Assembly (NCBI GenBank): GCA_964412555.1
Contig: CAYPPG010000016.1
Span: forward strand, 57,104-121,103
Length of the DNA stretch: 64,000 bases
DNA from: CAYPPG01 sp964412555
GTDB lineage: Bacteria > Hinthialibacterota > Hinthialibacteria > Hinthialibacterales > Hinthialibacteraceae
Reading direction: 5' to 3'
A program made the position numbers and the translations under genes. This document shows positions 1 to 9,026 of this stretch, one piece after another; position 1 is the stretch's first letter, and every line of letters begins with the position of its first letter. The notes under the pieces are model-generated. The model was not told the DNA's origin and ran no database searches. It saw nothing but the letters and a program-made list of their open reading frames with translations.

Positions 1-197
1 TCATGATTGACAGAAGCGTCTGTTCGATTGGATTCGCAGAATCCGACCAATTCATCGAGAATAGCATATCCTTCTGCTAGTTTATTTGGCTCGATGATTT
101 CAACTTCGATGAGGATTCTATCTTCCTCTATTTTCTTGAAGGCTTCGTTGAATGGAATTAAGAATCCGTTTTCGACTTTTATCGCTTCAACTCTCAT
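1..197 (-). CDS. Small antitoxin-like protein, 3' end beyond the window
   Basis: The minus strand is open from an ATG at 197 to the left edge, giving at least 65 residues that start MRVEAIKVENGFLIPF. A GGAGG ribosome-binding site lies 6-10 bases upstream, which supports this start. The acidic, helical N-terminal half resembles small antitoxins encoded upstream of PIN-type toxins, but I cannot assign a family. The stop codon and any partner toxin lie outside the window. It is preceded on the same strand by three other antitoxin-like genes or fragments (264-831), which is typical of a decayed toxin-antitoxin cluster. The gene itself is well supported; the antitoxin role is inferred from size and context. 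Confidence 0.5.
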   Translation of the reverse strand, partial: MRVEAIKVENGFLIPFNEAFKKIEEDRILIEVEIIEPNKLAEGYAILDELVGFCESNRTDASVNH

Positions 198-263
198 GGT
201 AGACCTCCATCATTCAGCCTTCACGGAACAAGATATTTTCAAGTGTCACCCTTCAGATCACCT

Positions 264-389
264 TCAACATATAAAAAGTGTCGCAGTTCTTTTTATGGAT
301 TCAATCTCTTCTTGAGTTGGCGTTGACAGTTTCATCGTGCCCTTTTCCAGTGTGTCGAGAATATCTTTTTCTTCTTTACTATATTTCAT
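264..389 (-). pseudogene. CopG-type antitoxin, N-terminal fragment
   Basis: This 41-residue reading frame begins MKYSKEEKDILDTLEKG and continues to ESIKRTATLF before a stop. The start matches the beginning of CopG-like antitoxins, in which an EEK-ILD-EKG segment is followed by a basic ribbon-helix-helix region of about 35 more residues. That DNA-binding region is missing, so the gene looks truncated. No toxin follows. Reading the same stretch in another frame gives a short peptide ending VEGDLKGDT, so an indel near 280 may have ended the frame early. Family assignment is by eye from the N-terminal pattern only. Confidence 0.35.
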
Positions 390-518
390 TTTAGTCCACC
401 TAATCTTATTTGTACAAGGAAGGGTTTTGGCGGTTCATTTCTTGAGTCTAATGTAGAGATGCCCTACTGAAGGCGGCACGCAGTGACATCTTCACTTACG
501 TCGATCGTCTTGCTCTGC

Positions 519-716
519 TCATTCTTTCAACAACTCATCCCGAATAGAAGACAAGGGAATACAGTCTTCATCCGCAGAAGTTTCCTTAGCTTCCCTCAAA
601 TCTTTTAAATCCTCGTAATCCTCAAGAGCCTCTTTCATGGCTAGAAACTCCTCGTAAGGAAGAACGACAAATTCTTTCTTTCCATCTTTTTCAATGATTT
701 GTGGATGAATACTCAT
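519..716 (-). CDS. Phd/YefM-like antitoxin
   Basis: A 65-residue acidic protein beginning MSIHPQIIEKDGKKEFVVLP. The pattern of a short strand, a G-K-x-F-V-V-L-P-Y-E-E-F segment and then a helix rich in E, D, L and K is typical of Phd/YefM/RelB-class antitoxins, which bind and neutralise a partner toxin and repress their own operon. A toxin gene would be expected immediately downstream, but 390-518 contains no convincing reading frame, so this is an orphan. A truncated antitoxin fragment (736-831) lies just upstream on the same strand. The gene call is fairly safe; the family is inferred from pattern. Confidence 0.55.
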   Translation of the reverse strand: MSIHPQIIEKDGKKEFVVLPYEEFLAMKEALEDYEDLKDLREAKETSADEDCIPLSSIRDELLKE

Positions 717-735
717 TCTGCTGTCGGAGACCAGA

Positions 736-831
736 TCAGTCTGAAAGCCATTCTCTCTCCTGGATATCTTCCCATGTCGCGTCTTCCGGAAGTTCTTGAA
801 TGTTTCGTATGGCTATTTCCTTAGTGGTCAT
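736..831 (-). pseudogene. Addiction-module antitoxin fragment
   Basis: A 31-residue frame beginning MTTKEIAIRNIQELPEDATWEDIQ and then stopping. The segment IQELPEDATWEDIQER is the hallmark N-terminus of a common family of about 70-residue antitoxins found next to RelE/ParE toxins. The remainder, normally a region containing GL-E--GK--PHEEV, is absent, so this is a truncated copy. An AAGAGG ribosome-binding site lies upstream. Immediately upstream on the same strand (about 835-875) is another short open tail ending QMQEKSEEV, possibly the end of a further lost gene. Confidence 0.45.
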
Positions 832-941
832 TTTTAAACCTCTTCGGATTTTTCCTGCATTTGTTTCAAAATGCGTTCCTACCTAAATGTAGGCGGAACT
901 TCCAACTCATTATCATACACTATTTCACCACAATCCACCAT

Positions 942-2186
942 TCACAACCGCAACCGCACCCCCCTTCGATAGAGAAATCCCGTCAGCCAAGTAAGCATAA
1001 AAGTAAACACCAGCGCCCGCACAAATCCAATCCCGAATTGTCCACCGAGGGTGTCAAAATAAAATCCACTTATTCCCACTAACGCAAATAAGATATAGAG
1101 AATCGGAGCGAGAATGTAAGCAAACAACGGATTCTGCCCGGCGGGCGACAGAATCGACGTCCACTTCGTCCAGCCTTGCACGTCCATCAGCCAGTAAATC
1201 GCTATCCATACCCAAACGGTGATGGCGGAACTGATGAGGCACCACGGTGGAGTGGCCGAATTTTTGTCTATGATAAACATTGGATCAATGTCTCGCAACG
1301 AATGCAGCATAACTCCCGCCGCCCATAATCCCAGGCCGTATAGAATACTCCAACGAATTCGGTCTGCATGGGATTGTATGGGGGAACCGGGTGAAAGTAT
1401 CATCCCTAGAATGACGCCGGAAAGAACAATCGCCGCGTGCGACCCCAGCATTCCGCCGATGTCCACATACTTGGGAATCAACGGAATCCAATCAAAGAAG
1501 CCTGTCCCTGCGGCAAAATAAACGCAGTACAAAACCGCTGTCATCCCCATCATCCCATAGGGCTGTTTTCGGAAAAAAATGTAAATCATCGACGCCATGA
1601 AATAAGCCCAGCCGATAAGACCCAATATTCCCCACCAGGAAGGGCGCATTTCGATGAATCCCGGTTGCCCCTCACCTCGATAGAGCACGGCCAGCACTGC
1701 GAGCAGGATGATGCCACCGACTCGCATACCGAAGGCGATTTTGCGCCGGAATCGCGGTTCGCGGGGAATCTGATTCCAGACCAAAATGACAGCCATATAC
1801 ATGAAAAATATCCATAGTATGGTTCCCAGATCGCTACGATTCCATATGGGTTCCGAGTTCACCATAAAAACACCAATCACGAGCAATCCCAACGTTCTGG
1901 TGAGAACATGACGTCCCACGATCCAGGCACTCACTCCCCGATCCAATCGCCCCCCGAGAGCGAAAGGGATAGACATTCCCACGATAAAAAGAAAAGCGGG
2001 AAATACTACGTCAACAAAGGTCATCCCATCCGCACCGGATGGTAAATGTTTCATCCAGGAAGGAACTCCGGCGACACTCGCCAGGTCATTGACGAAAATC
2101 ATCACCAAAATAGTAAAACCACGTAAGGCATCGATGGAAGCGATTCGAGTGTGGGCTGGAGTGGAAGAAGAAATCACGTTCGACAT
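942..2186 (-). CDS. DUF5009 / HGSNAT-like membrane acyltransferase
   Basis: A 414-residue polytopic membrane protein. The N-terminal segment R-I-A-S-I-D-A-L-R-G-F-T-I-L (residues 14-27) is the signature of the acyltransferase-3 and heparan-alpha-glucosaminide N-acetyltransferase (HGSNAT/YeiB/DUF5009) families. About ten hydrophobic segments follow, with a PAFLFIVGMSIPFALG stretch near residue 63. Members are thought to pass acetyl groups across the membrane onto sugars. The start ATG at 2186 places the signature at the usual distance from the N-terminus. It stands alone between a decayed toxin-antitoxin region and a divergent-looking gap to the next minus-strand gene. The substrate cannot be predicted from sequence. 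Confidence 0.8.
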   Translation of the reverse strand: MSNVISSSTPAHTRIASIDALRGFTILVMIFVNDLASVAGVPSWMKHLPSGADGMTFVDVVFPAFLFIVGMSIPFALGGRLDRGVSAWIVGRHVLTRTLGLLVIGVFMVNSEPIWNRSDLGTILWIFFMYMAVILVWNQIPREPRFRRKIAFGMRVGGIILLAVLAVLYRGEGQPGFIEMRPSWWGILGLIGWAYFMASMIYIFFRKQPYGMMGMTAVLYCVYFAAGTGFFDWIPLIPKYVDIGGMLGSHAAIVLSGVILGMILSPGSPIQSHADRIRWSILYGLGLWAAGVMLHSLRDIDPMFIIDKNSATPPWCLISSAITVWVWIAIYWLMDVQGWTKWTSILSPAGQNPLFAYILAPILYILFALVGISGFYFDTLGGQFGIGFVRALVFTFMLTWLTGFLYRRGVRLRL

Positions 2187-2299
2187 GTTGTTTTCCAGTC
2201 TTGAGGCGTGATTGTGAATTTATAAAACCATACCCTTTTTCATTTCAATCTATTTTCTCGGAACAGAATATACAAACTCACTGGACAATCCGGACGATC

Positions 2300-3718
2300 T
2301 TATTCCTCTGGCGGATACCGAAACGGCAACTTCTCCGGCACAACTCTTATCCCCGTCGAAAATGTAAACGGCACTTCCCCCCCACCATCAAACACCATCT
2401 CCACAAAATAAGCCGTCCACCCCTTCTCCGGAGCCTCGACGTTCCCCACATAAACCCCATCCTCTTTTTCCTGCAAAACCGTCTTGGTCCATACCTTGTC
2501 AATCGTATCCACACGAAAATCACGGGCATCCGGATTGGTGGCCTGCCATAATCTGACTTCTTTCGGTTCGGTTTGCGCCTCGACGCGGATCGATCCGTCG
2601 TCCAGAAATTCCCAGGTATACGCCGGCATGGGCACATCGTATAAAAAGGCATGGTAAAACGCGAGCAGGCTTTCCACCGCGTCCGAATCATCCAGCCCAT
2701 GATCCGCATTGGGGACATAGCGCATATAAGTTTCATCCGGTAGGTCGTCATAATAAAACTGAGACGAATCCGGGCAGAAGAATTGGTCGCCGGAAGCGTT
2801 GATCAGAAACTTGGGCATCGTGAATCGAGCGCGGTATTCGTACGGATCGACTAACTCCATCAAATCATGAAATTTTGGCGTCCCCAAATATTTCATCAAA
2901 TCCATCTCGACATAATCGGTGATCGCCGGCGCCCAAAAACCGTATACCCGCCAATGATGCTTGAAGGATTCTTCCAAATTCAGTAAATCGATCACGATCG
3001 GGACCATCGCGACGACACGCGGATCGACCGCTGCGGTCATCCATGTCGTCCATCCCCGCTTCGAGCCTCCGGCCACGACAAAGGTATCGACCTGGATTCC
3101 GCCCCCTTCTTCGCTGCCGAGAAAAAGCGTCACCGTATCCATGGCGCGCACCGCGCTTTTGACCATCGGCAAGCGGGCCGGCCACAGTTCGTCACCGGTT
3201 TTGATATATTTATCCCAGGTGTACGCGATCAATTCGTCTTCATACCGGCCTCTTTCCTTATATTCGTCAACCCATTCATCCTTGAATTTCAACGGCTGGT
3301 TAGGAACCATATTCAAGACCGTCACGACAGATTTTGTTTCCAGCGCGATTTTCGCGAACGCTTTGTCAAATTTTTTCGGCACTTTCCCGTCGTTTCGTCC
3401 CCCGCTGATAAAGAGCAAACCGGTCGTGGTTTCCACTTCCGGCGGTTTGATGATCGTTACCCAATGCTGCCAGAGCGTACGGTCCACTTCATCTTTGCTG
3501 CGCCAGGACTGCGAAATCATATCGAGAACATAAGCGGTGATACCCCCCTCCTCGATCGTATTGACCAATTCATATTTATAATGTGGATCGGGAGTCGCGA
3601 CATAGCGGTCCAACGCGGTTCTCTCGAGTCCCGGAAGCAGCTCATCCGCCCCACAATACGGCATACCAAACCAAACAACACATAATACGATCAAGACAGC
3701 AAATCTTGTTCTTCTCAT
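2300..3718 (-). CDS. PhoPQ-activated pathogenicity-related family hydrolase
   Basis: A 472-residue secreted protein with a signal peptide (residues 1-24, basic RR start, hydrophobic core, cut near CGA-DE). The mature part matches the PhoPQ_related (PqaA) family of alpha/beta-fold proteins: LLFISGGRNDG near 101-111, NMVPNQPL near 136-143, and a nucleophile elbow GGSKRGW with Ser219. A late His lies in ADHGLDDSD and acidic residues lie in GDQFFCPD. PqaA relates to polymyxin resistance in Salmonella, but most homologues in environmental bacteria are uncharacterised secreted hydrolases. It is a single gene upstream of the oppositely oriented YddG-like transporter. Confidence 0.88.
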   Translation of the reverse strand: MRRTRFAVLIVLCVVWFGMPYCGADELLPGLERTALDRYVATPDPHYKYELVNTIEEGGITAYVLDMISQSWRSKDEVDRTLWQHWVTIIKPPEVETTTGLLFISGGRNDGKVPKKFDKAFAKIALETKSVVTVLNMVPNQPLKFKDEWVDEYKERGRYEDELIAYTWDKYIKTGDELWPARLPMVKSAVRAMDTVTLFLGSEEGGGIQVDTFVVAGGSKRGWTTWMTAAVDPRVVAMVPIVIDLLNLEESFKHHWRVYGFWAPAITDYVEMDLMKYLGTPKFHDLMELVDPYEYRARFTMPKFLINASGDQFFCPDSSQFYYDDLPDETYMRYVPNADHGLDDSDAVESLLAFYHAFLYDVPMPAYTWEFLDDGSIRVEAQTEPKEVRLWQATNPDARDFRVDTIDKVWTKTVLQEKEDGVYVGNVEAPEKGWTAYFVEMVFDGGGEVPFTFSTGIRVVPEKLPFRYPPEE

Positions 3719-3938
3719 TCTTTTCTCCTTTATGGATAATGTTATTTACGTATCATTCTTTAGCATTTGCCAAAGTGCCAAAAAATCGTTATGCGATGTT
3801 GCCCTCTTTTTGTCTTCCAATCAAGAGATTGACATTCTCCAAAAAAGATAAACTGCGGCTGGATCAAATACTTATCGGAGAGATAAAATGGTACTGTACA
3901 TCATAATTACTATAAAATAGCGGATTGAAACTCTCCCA

Positions 3939-4880
3939 ATGACTGCATGGATCGAAAACGTGTTCCCCAATCCCCGTCTCCGCGGAAACTTGAGCGGTCT
4001 CCTGGCGATTATCCTCTGGAGCACCACCGTCGCCTTCGCCCGAAGCCTCTCCGAACAATTGGGACCTCTCACAGGCGCGGCATCCGTCTATTCCGTCGGA
4101 GGGCTGGCCTCACTGTTTTTGCTGAAAAACAAATTCAAACAAATCCGCCGTCTTCCCAAAAATTACCTTTTCGGCTGCGGCGCACTATTCACCTTTTACA
4201 TGCTCGTGTTGTTTCTCGCTGTCGGAGTCGCCGATTCCAGGGAGCAAGTCCTTGAAGTGGGCTTGCTGAATTACCTATGGCCGTCACTGACAATCGTGTT
4301 TTCCCTCTTTTTCCTGAAGAAAAAAGCCGGTTTCTTTCTTATACCTGGTACCCTTCTAGCGCTGACGGGAGAATTTCTGGTTCTCACTCAAAATGCCGAA
4401 ATCTCATGGCAGTCGTTTTTGCACAACCTGGCTGACAACCCGGCCGCCTACTCCTTTGGTCTCTCCGCCGCCGTCTCCTGGGCATTGTATTCCAACCTGA
4501 CCCGGAGATGGGCCGGCTCTGAAAAGACCGGCGCTGTAGAACTATTCTTACCCGTAACAGGCGTCATACTACTCATCGCATGCTTCTTCACCAACGAACC
4601 GCAAACCTGGAATCTCCGAGCCATCGCCGAAGCCATTTTCCTCGGCATCTGCACATTGCTCGCATATAGTTTCTGGGACACCGCCATGCGCCAAGGCGAC
4701 ATCGTCCTCGTCGCCGCCTGTTCCTACCTGACACCATTTTTCTCGACACTGGTGAGTTGTATGTATCTACAAATTGTCGCGGGGATCAGTGTATGGATTG
4801 GATGTGCATTGATCGTAGGGGGATCCTTACTCAGCTGGAAATCGGTTCGGGAAACGGATTCGGAAGGTTTGCCTGAATAA
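3939..4880 (+). CDS. YddG-like DMT-superfamily exporter (EamA family)
   Basis: A 313-residue integral membrane protein with ten predicted hydrophobic helices. The opening LSGLLAIILWSTTVAFARSL and GPLTGAASVYSVGGL are typical of the aromatic amino-acid exporter YddG branch of the drug/metabolite transporter superfamily. Two EamA-like halves are visible (about 15-145 and 165-305). In characterised YddG the protein exports aromatic amino acids and methyl viologen across the inner membrane; the substrate here is inferred. The stop lies 8 bp from the end of the convergent AICAR transformylase gene with no room for separate terminators. Confidence 0.82.
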   Translation: MTAWIENVFPNPRLRGNLSGLLAIILWSTTVAFARSLSEQLGPLTGAASVYSVGGLASLFLLKNKFKQIRRLPKNYLFGCGALFTFYMLVLFLAVGVADSREQVLEVGLLNYLWPSLTIVFSLFFLKKKAGFFLIPGTLLALTGEFLVLTQNAEISWQSFLHNLADNPAAYSFGLSAAVSWALYSNLTRRWAGSEKTGAVELFLPVTGVILLIACFFTNEPQTWNLRAIAEAIFLGICTLLAYSFWDTAMRQGDIVLVAACSYLTPFFSTLVSCMYLQIVAGISVWIGCALIVGGSLLSWKSVRETDSEGLPE

Positions 4881-4888
4881 CAGAACAA

Positions 4889-6271
4889 TCAATGTTTGAA
4901 ACACCGCATATTGGTAAACACCATGGTCGCGCCTGATTCATTACATGCGGCAATCGCATCGGAATCACGAAGAGAACCGCCGGGCTGAGCGATGGCGGCA
5001 ATCCCTTGATTCAGTAAAACATCCACCCCATCCCGAAATGGGAAAAAAGCGTCGGAAGCAACCACCGCTCCCTCGAGACCGGCATTCTCCGCTTGGGCTT
5101 CCAATTCGATTTCCTTCAACACCGATTCGGGTTGATTGCCATTTTTCACCTCGATGGACAATGCATCGAAAAGCATGTTATGTTTCTGCAAAGAAATCAA
5201 AGCGCGGCGCGATTCATACGCTTTGGAGACGCATTGTTTGGCCATCATGACACGATCCTGCCCCCCCACTCCGATCGACACGGTAGCTCCATTCTTCGCC
5301 GTCAGCACTGAATTGGAAATCACCCCAGTCTGCACCATCCATCCGAACCACATATCTCTCATTTCCTGCGCCGTCGGTTGGCGGTTGATCGATATGGTTT
5401 CACCGGTTCGCACAAGCCTTCCCCCTTCCGTCGCGCGCATCGGCACATCGGTTGGGATTTCCACATTACCGGCAAAATCATCGAAACTGCGGATCACCTT
5501 TTGTTCCGTGCCCACCGTCGGCACATAGGACCATTGATGAATTTGCGAACCGTCCATCAAACTCTTGATATCGAGAAAACGCTCACCGACATATTCATTC
5601 AATTTCGTAATGTCCTTGAGTTTGATAATGCGCAAATTCTTTCGCCGCTTGAGAATATCCAACGAGCCTTCTTCATAATCCGGAGCACAGATCACCTCGT
5701 AATATTGCTTCGCAACCGCCTCCGCCGTTTCTTTGTCCACGGCGCGATTGACAACCAACACCCCACCGAACGGAGCGATGGGATCGGCTTCGAACGCTTT
5801 GACATACGCTTCACAGAGCGAATTCCCGATAGCGACACCGGAAGGATTGTTATGCTTGATGATAATCGCGCACGGTTCTTCCGAAAAATATTTCAAAATA
5901 GCAAGCCCGCTGTCCACATCGGTCAAATTGATTTTCCCGGGATGCTTGCCGAATTGAATAAGGCAGTCACTGTCGATCGCCCCCACAAGTCCTTTCCCTG
6001 CGCCCAAGAATGTAATCCCCGCAAGAATGAGATGGCCGTTGATGGGACGGTACAGCGCCGCTTTCTGACCTGGATTTTCCCCGTACCGCAGGCCTTTGTG
6101 TTCCACTTCACCGGATTCATTGGCGATTCCCCACGTGACTTTTTCATAGAGGCACACTTGCGCCTCCGTCGCTTTCAGAACCTCGGCATCACTCGGTTTC
6201 TCCGCATAACCCGCAAAGAAATAGGGCGGAAAATGATCATCGATAATCGTTGAATATTGTTTAATGTCCAT
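4889..6271 (-). CDS. purH: AICAR transformylase, single-domain PurH-like
   Basis: A 460-residue cytosolic enzyme of purine biosynthesis that formylates AICAR with 10-formyl-tetrahydrofolate to give FAICAR. It carries the transformylase signature RYGENPGQ near residue 62 and the catalytic Lys-His pair in IIKHNNPSGVAIG near 137-149, followed by the substrate loop ADPIAPFGG. The C-terminal IAAIAQPGGSLRDSDAI motif of the transformylase fold is also present. The N-terminal MGS-like IMP cyclohydrolase domain (about 200 residues in bifunctional PurH) is absent, so IMP ring closure must be done elsewhere. The single-domain form is known in several phyla. It is convergent with the YddG-like gene. Confidence 0.85.
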   Translation of the reverse strand: MDIKQYSTIIDDHFPPYFFAGYAEKPSDAEVLKATEAQVCLYEKVTWGIANESGEVEHKGLRYGENPGQKAALYRPINGHLILAGITFLGAGKGLVGAIDSDCLIQFGKHPGKINLTDVDSGLAILKYFSEEPCAIIIKHNNPSGVAIGNSLCEAYVKAFEADPIAPFGGVLVVNRAVDKETAEAVAKQYYEVICAPDYEEGSLDILKRRKNLRIIKLKDITKLNEYVGERFLDIKSLMDGSQIHQWSYVPTVGTEQKVIRSFDDFAGNVEIPTDVPMRATEGGRLVRTGETISINRQPTAQEMRDMWFGWMVQTGVISNSVLTAKNGATVSIGVGGQDRVMMAKQCVSKAYESRRALISLQKHNMLFDALSIEVKNGNQPESVLKEIELEAQAENAGLEGAVVASDAFFPFRDGVDVLLNQGIAAIAQPGGSLRDSDAIAACNESGATMVFTNMRCFKH

Positions 6272-6295
6272 AAAAAAAACTCCCTACTTACAGTA

Positions 6296-6460
6296 TCCAA
6301 CCCCAACGGGATTCAAGAAAAACAGCCAGCGAGCAATCCCCCTGGAACTCCTACTGGTTGCAGTATCCAACCCCAAAAGGGTTCAAGAAGAAAGCCAGTG
6401 GGCAACGCCCCTGGAACGAATAAATAATTGCAAAACTCACCCTGAAAGGGTGACAGAATG
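6296..6460. repeat. Intergenic palindromic repeats (CCCTGAAAGGG / GGGCAACGCCCCTGG type)
   Basis: The gap between purH and galK holds two degenerate units, each with an AACCCCAACGGG- or AACCCCAAAAGGG-like palindrome followed by a GCCAGCGAGCAA or GCCAGTGGGCAACGCCCCTGG element. A third palindrome, CACCCTGAAAGGGTG, lies at about 6439-6453. The same modules recur at 8697-8952 and form the 70-bp tandem array at 18305-18838. The last palindrome sits just past the galK stop and could act as its 3' hairpin. No gene is seen here. Confidence 0.8.
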
Positions 6461-6464
6461 AATT

Positions 6465-7802
6465 TCAATCAAGCAACTTCACAACCCTAGCCCCCTCCGC
6501 CGGCTTCGAAAGAAAAACCGCCCCCTCCATCCCGCTTTTTTTATCCCGATAATAATCCCGATACATACTTTGTACAAAGTTATCCGCTTCATTGGAAAAA
6601 ACAAGATTGACAGTACACCCCCCGAATCCCGCCCCGGTCAGCCGGGAACCGAGAGCCCCATTCCGACGCGCCGCTTCGATCAACTCATCCAATTCCGGAC
6701 ATGAAATTTCAAAATGGTTACGCGCACTCTCTTGCCCTTCATTCATCAACCGCCCAAAAGTATGAAGATCACCGTTCGCTAAGCATTCCACACTTCGTTC
6801 CACCCGAATCCCATCGCTGATGATATGCCGGTACCGTTTCCCACACGCAAAAACCATCGCCTCATATTCGGATTCTTCCGTAAAGGAATAATCTTCAAGG
6901 ATACTTCGGATTTGTTGTTCATTTCGCAGTTGTTCACAAATTTGAGAAAATGAATATTCCTCTTGCAGCGCTTCTTGTATAAGGTTCTCAATATCGAAAT
7001 AAGTAAAATTCCAGGGCGGCTGCGTCAAGTCACCGAGTCGTTGAAAATCCGAAGATTGATTGTGTTCCTCTAAGAATCGTTTCAACAGCATCGAGGCAAA
7101 ACGGCATTCGACAGCGCGTTTGTTATAACCCTGCAAAGCGTTTTCCGTTTTTCGCGCACGCACCAGGCTGTCACAAATCACAACGGTGACGGAATCCGGC
7201 AACGGAACAGGCTTCACTCGAAGCGGGAAAAAATCAATTTTCAGAAGATGCTTTTCACGGCCCAGCAGACAGGTCGCCTGATCCATACCCCCGCCGCGTG
7301 TCCCCACATAATGTTCCGCCGCCGCCATGCATTCGGCGAGAGCGGTACGGTCGAATTCTCGGTGATTGGCCCGCAGAAGGGCAAGGGCGGACGCAACGAC
7401 AAGTGCGGAAGATGACGACAATCCCACCCCTTGCGGAATATCCCCGGTCATGAGCAGATCACAACCGTGGACAGAGGATTCATGCTGTAAAAAGTCGGAT
7501 AATACCCCCTGCATCCCCGCTTTGATATAGTTACACCAATGCCCCCGCTCATGCTTGGGAAGCGGAGGACGGAGAGAAAATTGCGCCTCTTCATCATGAA
7601 ATTGATCCGACCAAACACGAACTTGATCATCAGGACGTGTACATCCATAAATGGTTACCGTGAAATCAAGAGCCATCGGAAGCACAGGAAGCCCATTATA
7701 ATCCGTATGCTCCCCCAGCAAATTGACACGTCCGGGAGCGTGAATCACAAACTCCGCTGACGATCCGGACAGGTTATCGAATTGTTCCTTGACTGATTTC
7801 AT
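6465..7802 (-). CDS. galK: Galactokinase
   Basis: A 445-residue GHMP-family sugar kinase that phosphorylates galactose at C1 with ATP, the first committed step of the Leloir pathway in the cytosol. Motif 1, GRVNLLGEHTDYNG, lies near residues 24-37 and includes the galactose-binding segment. Motif 2, the ATP-binding GVGLSSSSALV, lies near 136-146. Motif 3, LTGAGFGGCTVNLV, is near the C-terminus. Length is somewhat above the usual 380-400 residues, with extra sequence in the middle. It lies 91 bp downstream of, and on the same strand as, a sugar-1-phosphate nucleotidyltransferase, consistent with a short sugar-activation operon. Confidence 0.92.
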   Translation of the reverse strand: MKSVKEQFDNLSGSSAEFVIHAPGRVNLLGEHTDYNGLPVLPMALDFTVTIYGCTRPDDQVRVWSDQFHDEEAQFSLRPPLPKHERGHWCNYIKAGMQGVLSDFLQHESSVHGCDLLMTGDIPQGVGLSSSSALVVASALALLRANHREFDRTALAECMAAAEHYVGTRGGGMDQATCLLGREKHLLKIDFFPLRVKPVPLPDSVTVVICDSLVRARKTENALQGYNKRAVECRFASMLLKRFLEEHNQSSDFQRLGDLTQPPWNFTYFDIENLIQEALQEEYSFSQICEQLRNEQQIRSILEDYSFTEESEYEAMVFACGKRYRHIISDGIRVERSVECLANGDLHTFGRLMNEGQESARNHFEISCPELDELIEAARRNGALGSRLTGAGFGGCTVNLVFSNEADNFVQSMYRDYYRDKKSGMEGAVFLSKPAEGARVVKLLD

Positions 7803-7893
7803 AAATATTCCTATTTATAAAAGAACCTGTTAAAAATTCGAATATTTTCCCATTTTCTCAAGGGAGAGAAACAGAAAGAACGCTGCGCTTTCT

Positions 7894-8670
7894 TCACCCC
7901 ATATCATTCAAATTGGTAGTACGCGTTGTATCGTCAAGTATTGCCGTATCTTTTTCCGTAAGCTGCCGCAAACGTTCGATATCTTCCGGTGTCCCGATAT
8001 CCCCCCAAAATCCCCCGAGTTGCATCGCCCGCACGGTTTTGCCGTCTTCGATCGCCATTCGTATCCCGTCAGTCAATTCATACTCCCCTCTCGGAGAAAG
8101 TTCCAGCCGGTCAAGATACGGAAAAATCGACGGTTTAAAAACAAACAATCCGGAATTATTCCAATTCGATTCAGAGGTTCCTTTCGGCGGTTTTTCGATG
8201 ATTTGATCGATTCGCCGCGTTTCCGGATCGAAATACACGGCCGCCCCTTTGCAGGGATCCTCGATCGGATTGACACCTAATACAATATCGGCCGGTTCAC
8301 AGCGGTAATCGTCGATAATGCGGCTATAGTTATCCAGCGAAGTGATGATATCACCGAATGTCATCAAAAACGCCTCATCCCCAACTGCTTCTTTCGTCAG
8401 ACGCAGCGCCGCCCCCGTTCCGTCTTGAACCGGTTGGCGTACATACTCGATATGAATCCCAAACTCTTGCCCGTCCTGGAAATGATCTTCGATAATATTC
8501 GCAAAATACCCGGTGACGACGACAAATTCACGAATACCGCTTTCGATCATCTTGTTGACGATCCGTTCCAGAATCCGTTCCTTCCCGATATCGACCATCG
8601 GTTTCGGTTGATCCGCCGTCAAATGTTTCATGCGGGTGCCTTTCCCCGCCGCGAGAATAACTGCTTTCAT
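7894..8670 (-). CDS. Sugar-1-phosphate nucleotidyltransferase
   Basis: A 258-residue NTP_transferase-fold enzyme that joins a sugar 1-phosphate to an NTP. The N-terminus MKAVILAAGKGTRM carries the nucleotide-binding loop, with PKPMVDIG next, GDIITSLDN for metal and substrate binding near residue 103, and WGDIGTPED near the C-terminus. I chose the ATG at 8670 because it puts the MKAVILAAG motif at the very N-terminus and has GGAAAG upstream; the frame stays open further upstream only through repeat sequence. Placement upstream of galK suggests it may activate the kinase product, or glucose or mannose 1-phosphate, for glycan synthesis. The exact sugar and nucleotide are not resolved. Confidence 0.85.
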   Translation of the reverse strand: MKAVILAAGKGTRMKHLTADQPKPMVDIGKERILERIVNKMIESGIREFVVVTGYFANIIEDHFQDGQEFGIHIEYVRQPVQDGTGAALRLTKEAVGDEAFLMTFGDIITSLDNYSRIIDDYRCEPADIVLGVNPIEDPCKGAAVYFDPETRRIDQIIEKPPKGTSESNWNNSGLFVFKPSIFPYLDRLELSPRGEYELTDGIRMAIEDGKTVRAMQLGGFWGDIGTPEDIERLRQLTEKDTAILDDTTRTTNLNDMG

Positions 8671-8696
8671 AATATTACTCTTTCCAAATAAAACCA

Positions 8697-8952
8697 ATCC
8701 GAAAGGGATTACCCCATACCCCAACGGGATTAAATATGATAGTTCGTTGTTAAATAAAACCTATCCGAAAGGGATTAAACCATACCCCAACGGGGTTAAA
8801 GATGACAGCCAGCGGGCAACGCCCCTGGAGAAGATTTCTTCTCCTTCTCCACCTACTACCCCAACGGGGTTAAAGATGATAGCCAGCGGGCAACGCCCCT
8901 GGAAAAAATTTTTCTCCATGAATCCTCCATGAATCCTCGCCCTGAAAGGGCA
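8697..8952. repeat. Cluster of intergenic palindromic repeats
   Basis: The 356-bp gap upstream of the nucleotidyltransferase gene holds several partial units: AATCCGAAAGGGATTA and CCCCAACGGGGTTAAA palindromes, two copies of an AGCCAGCGGGCAACGCCCC element (about 8806-8828 and 8881-8903) and a final GCCCTGAAAGGGC hairpin at 8939-8951. They belong to the same family as the elements at 6296-6460 and 18305-18838. Apparent reading frames across them simply translate the repeat and are not genes. Confidence 0.8.
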
Positions 8953-9026
8953 CAAGACAATCTCTCATAAATCAAACAAAATAAATATACATTATAAAAT
9001 CCTTGGAAAAAACCGAAACCGCTCGA

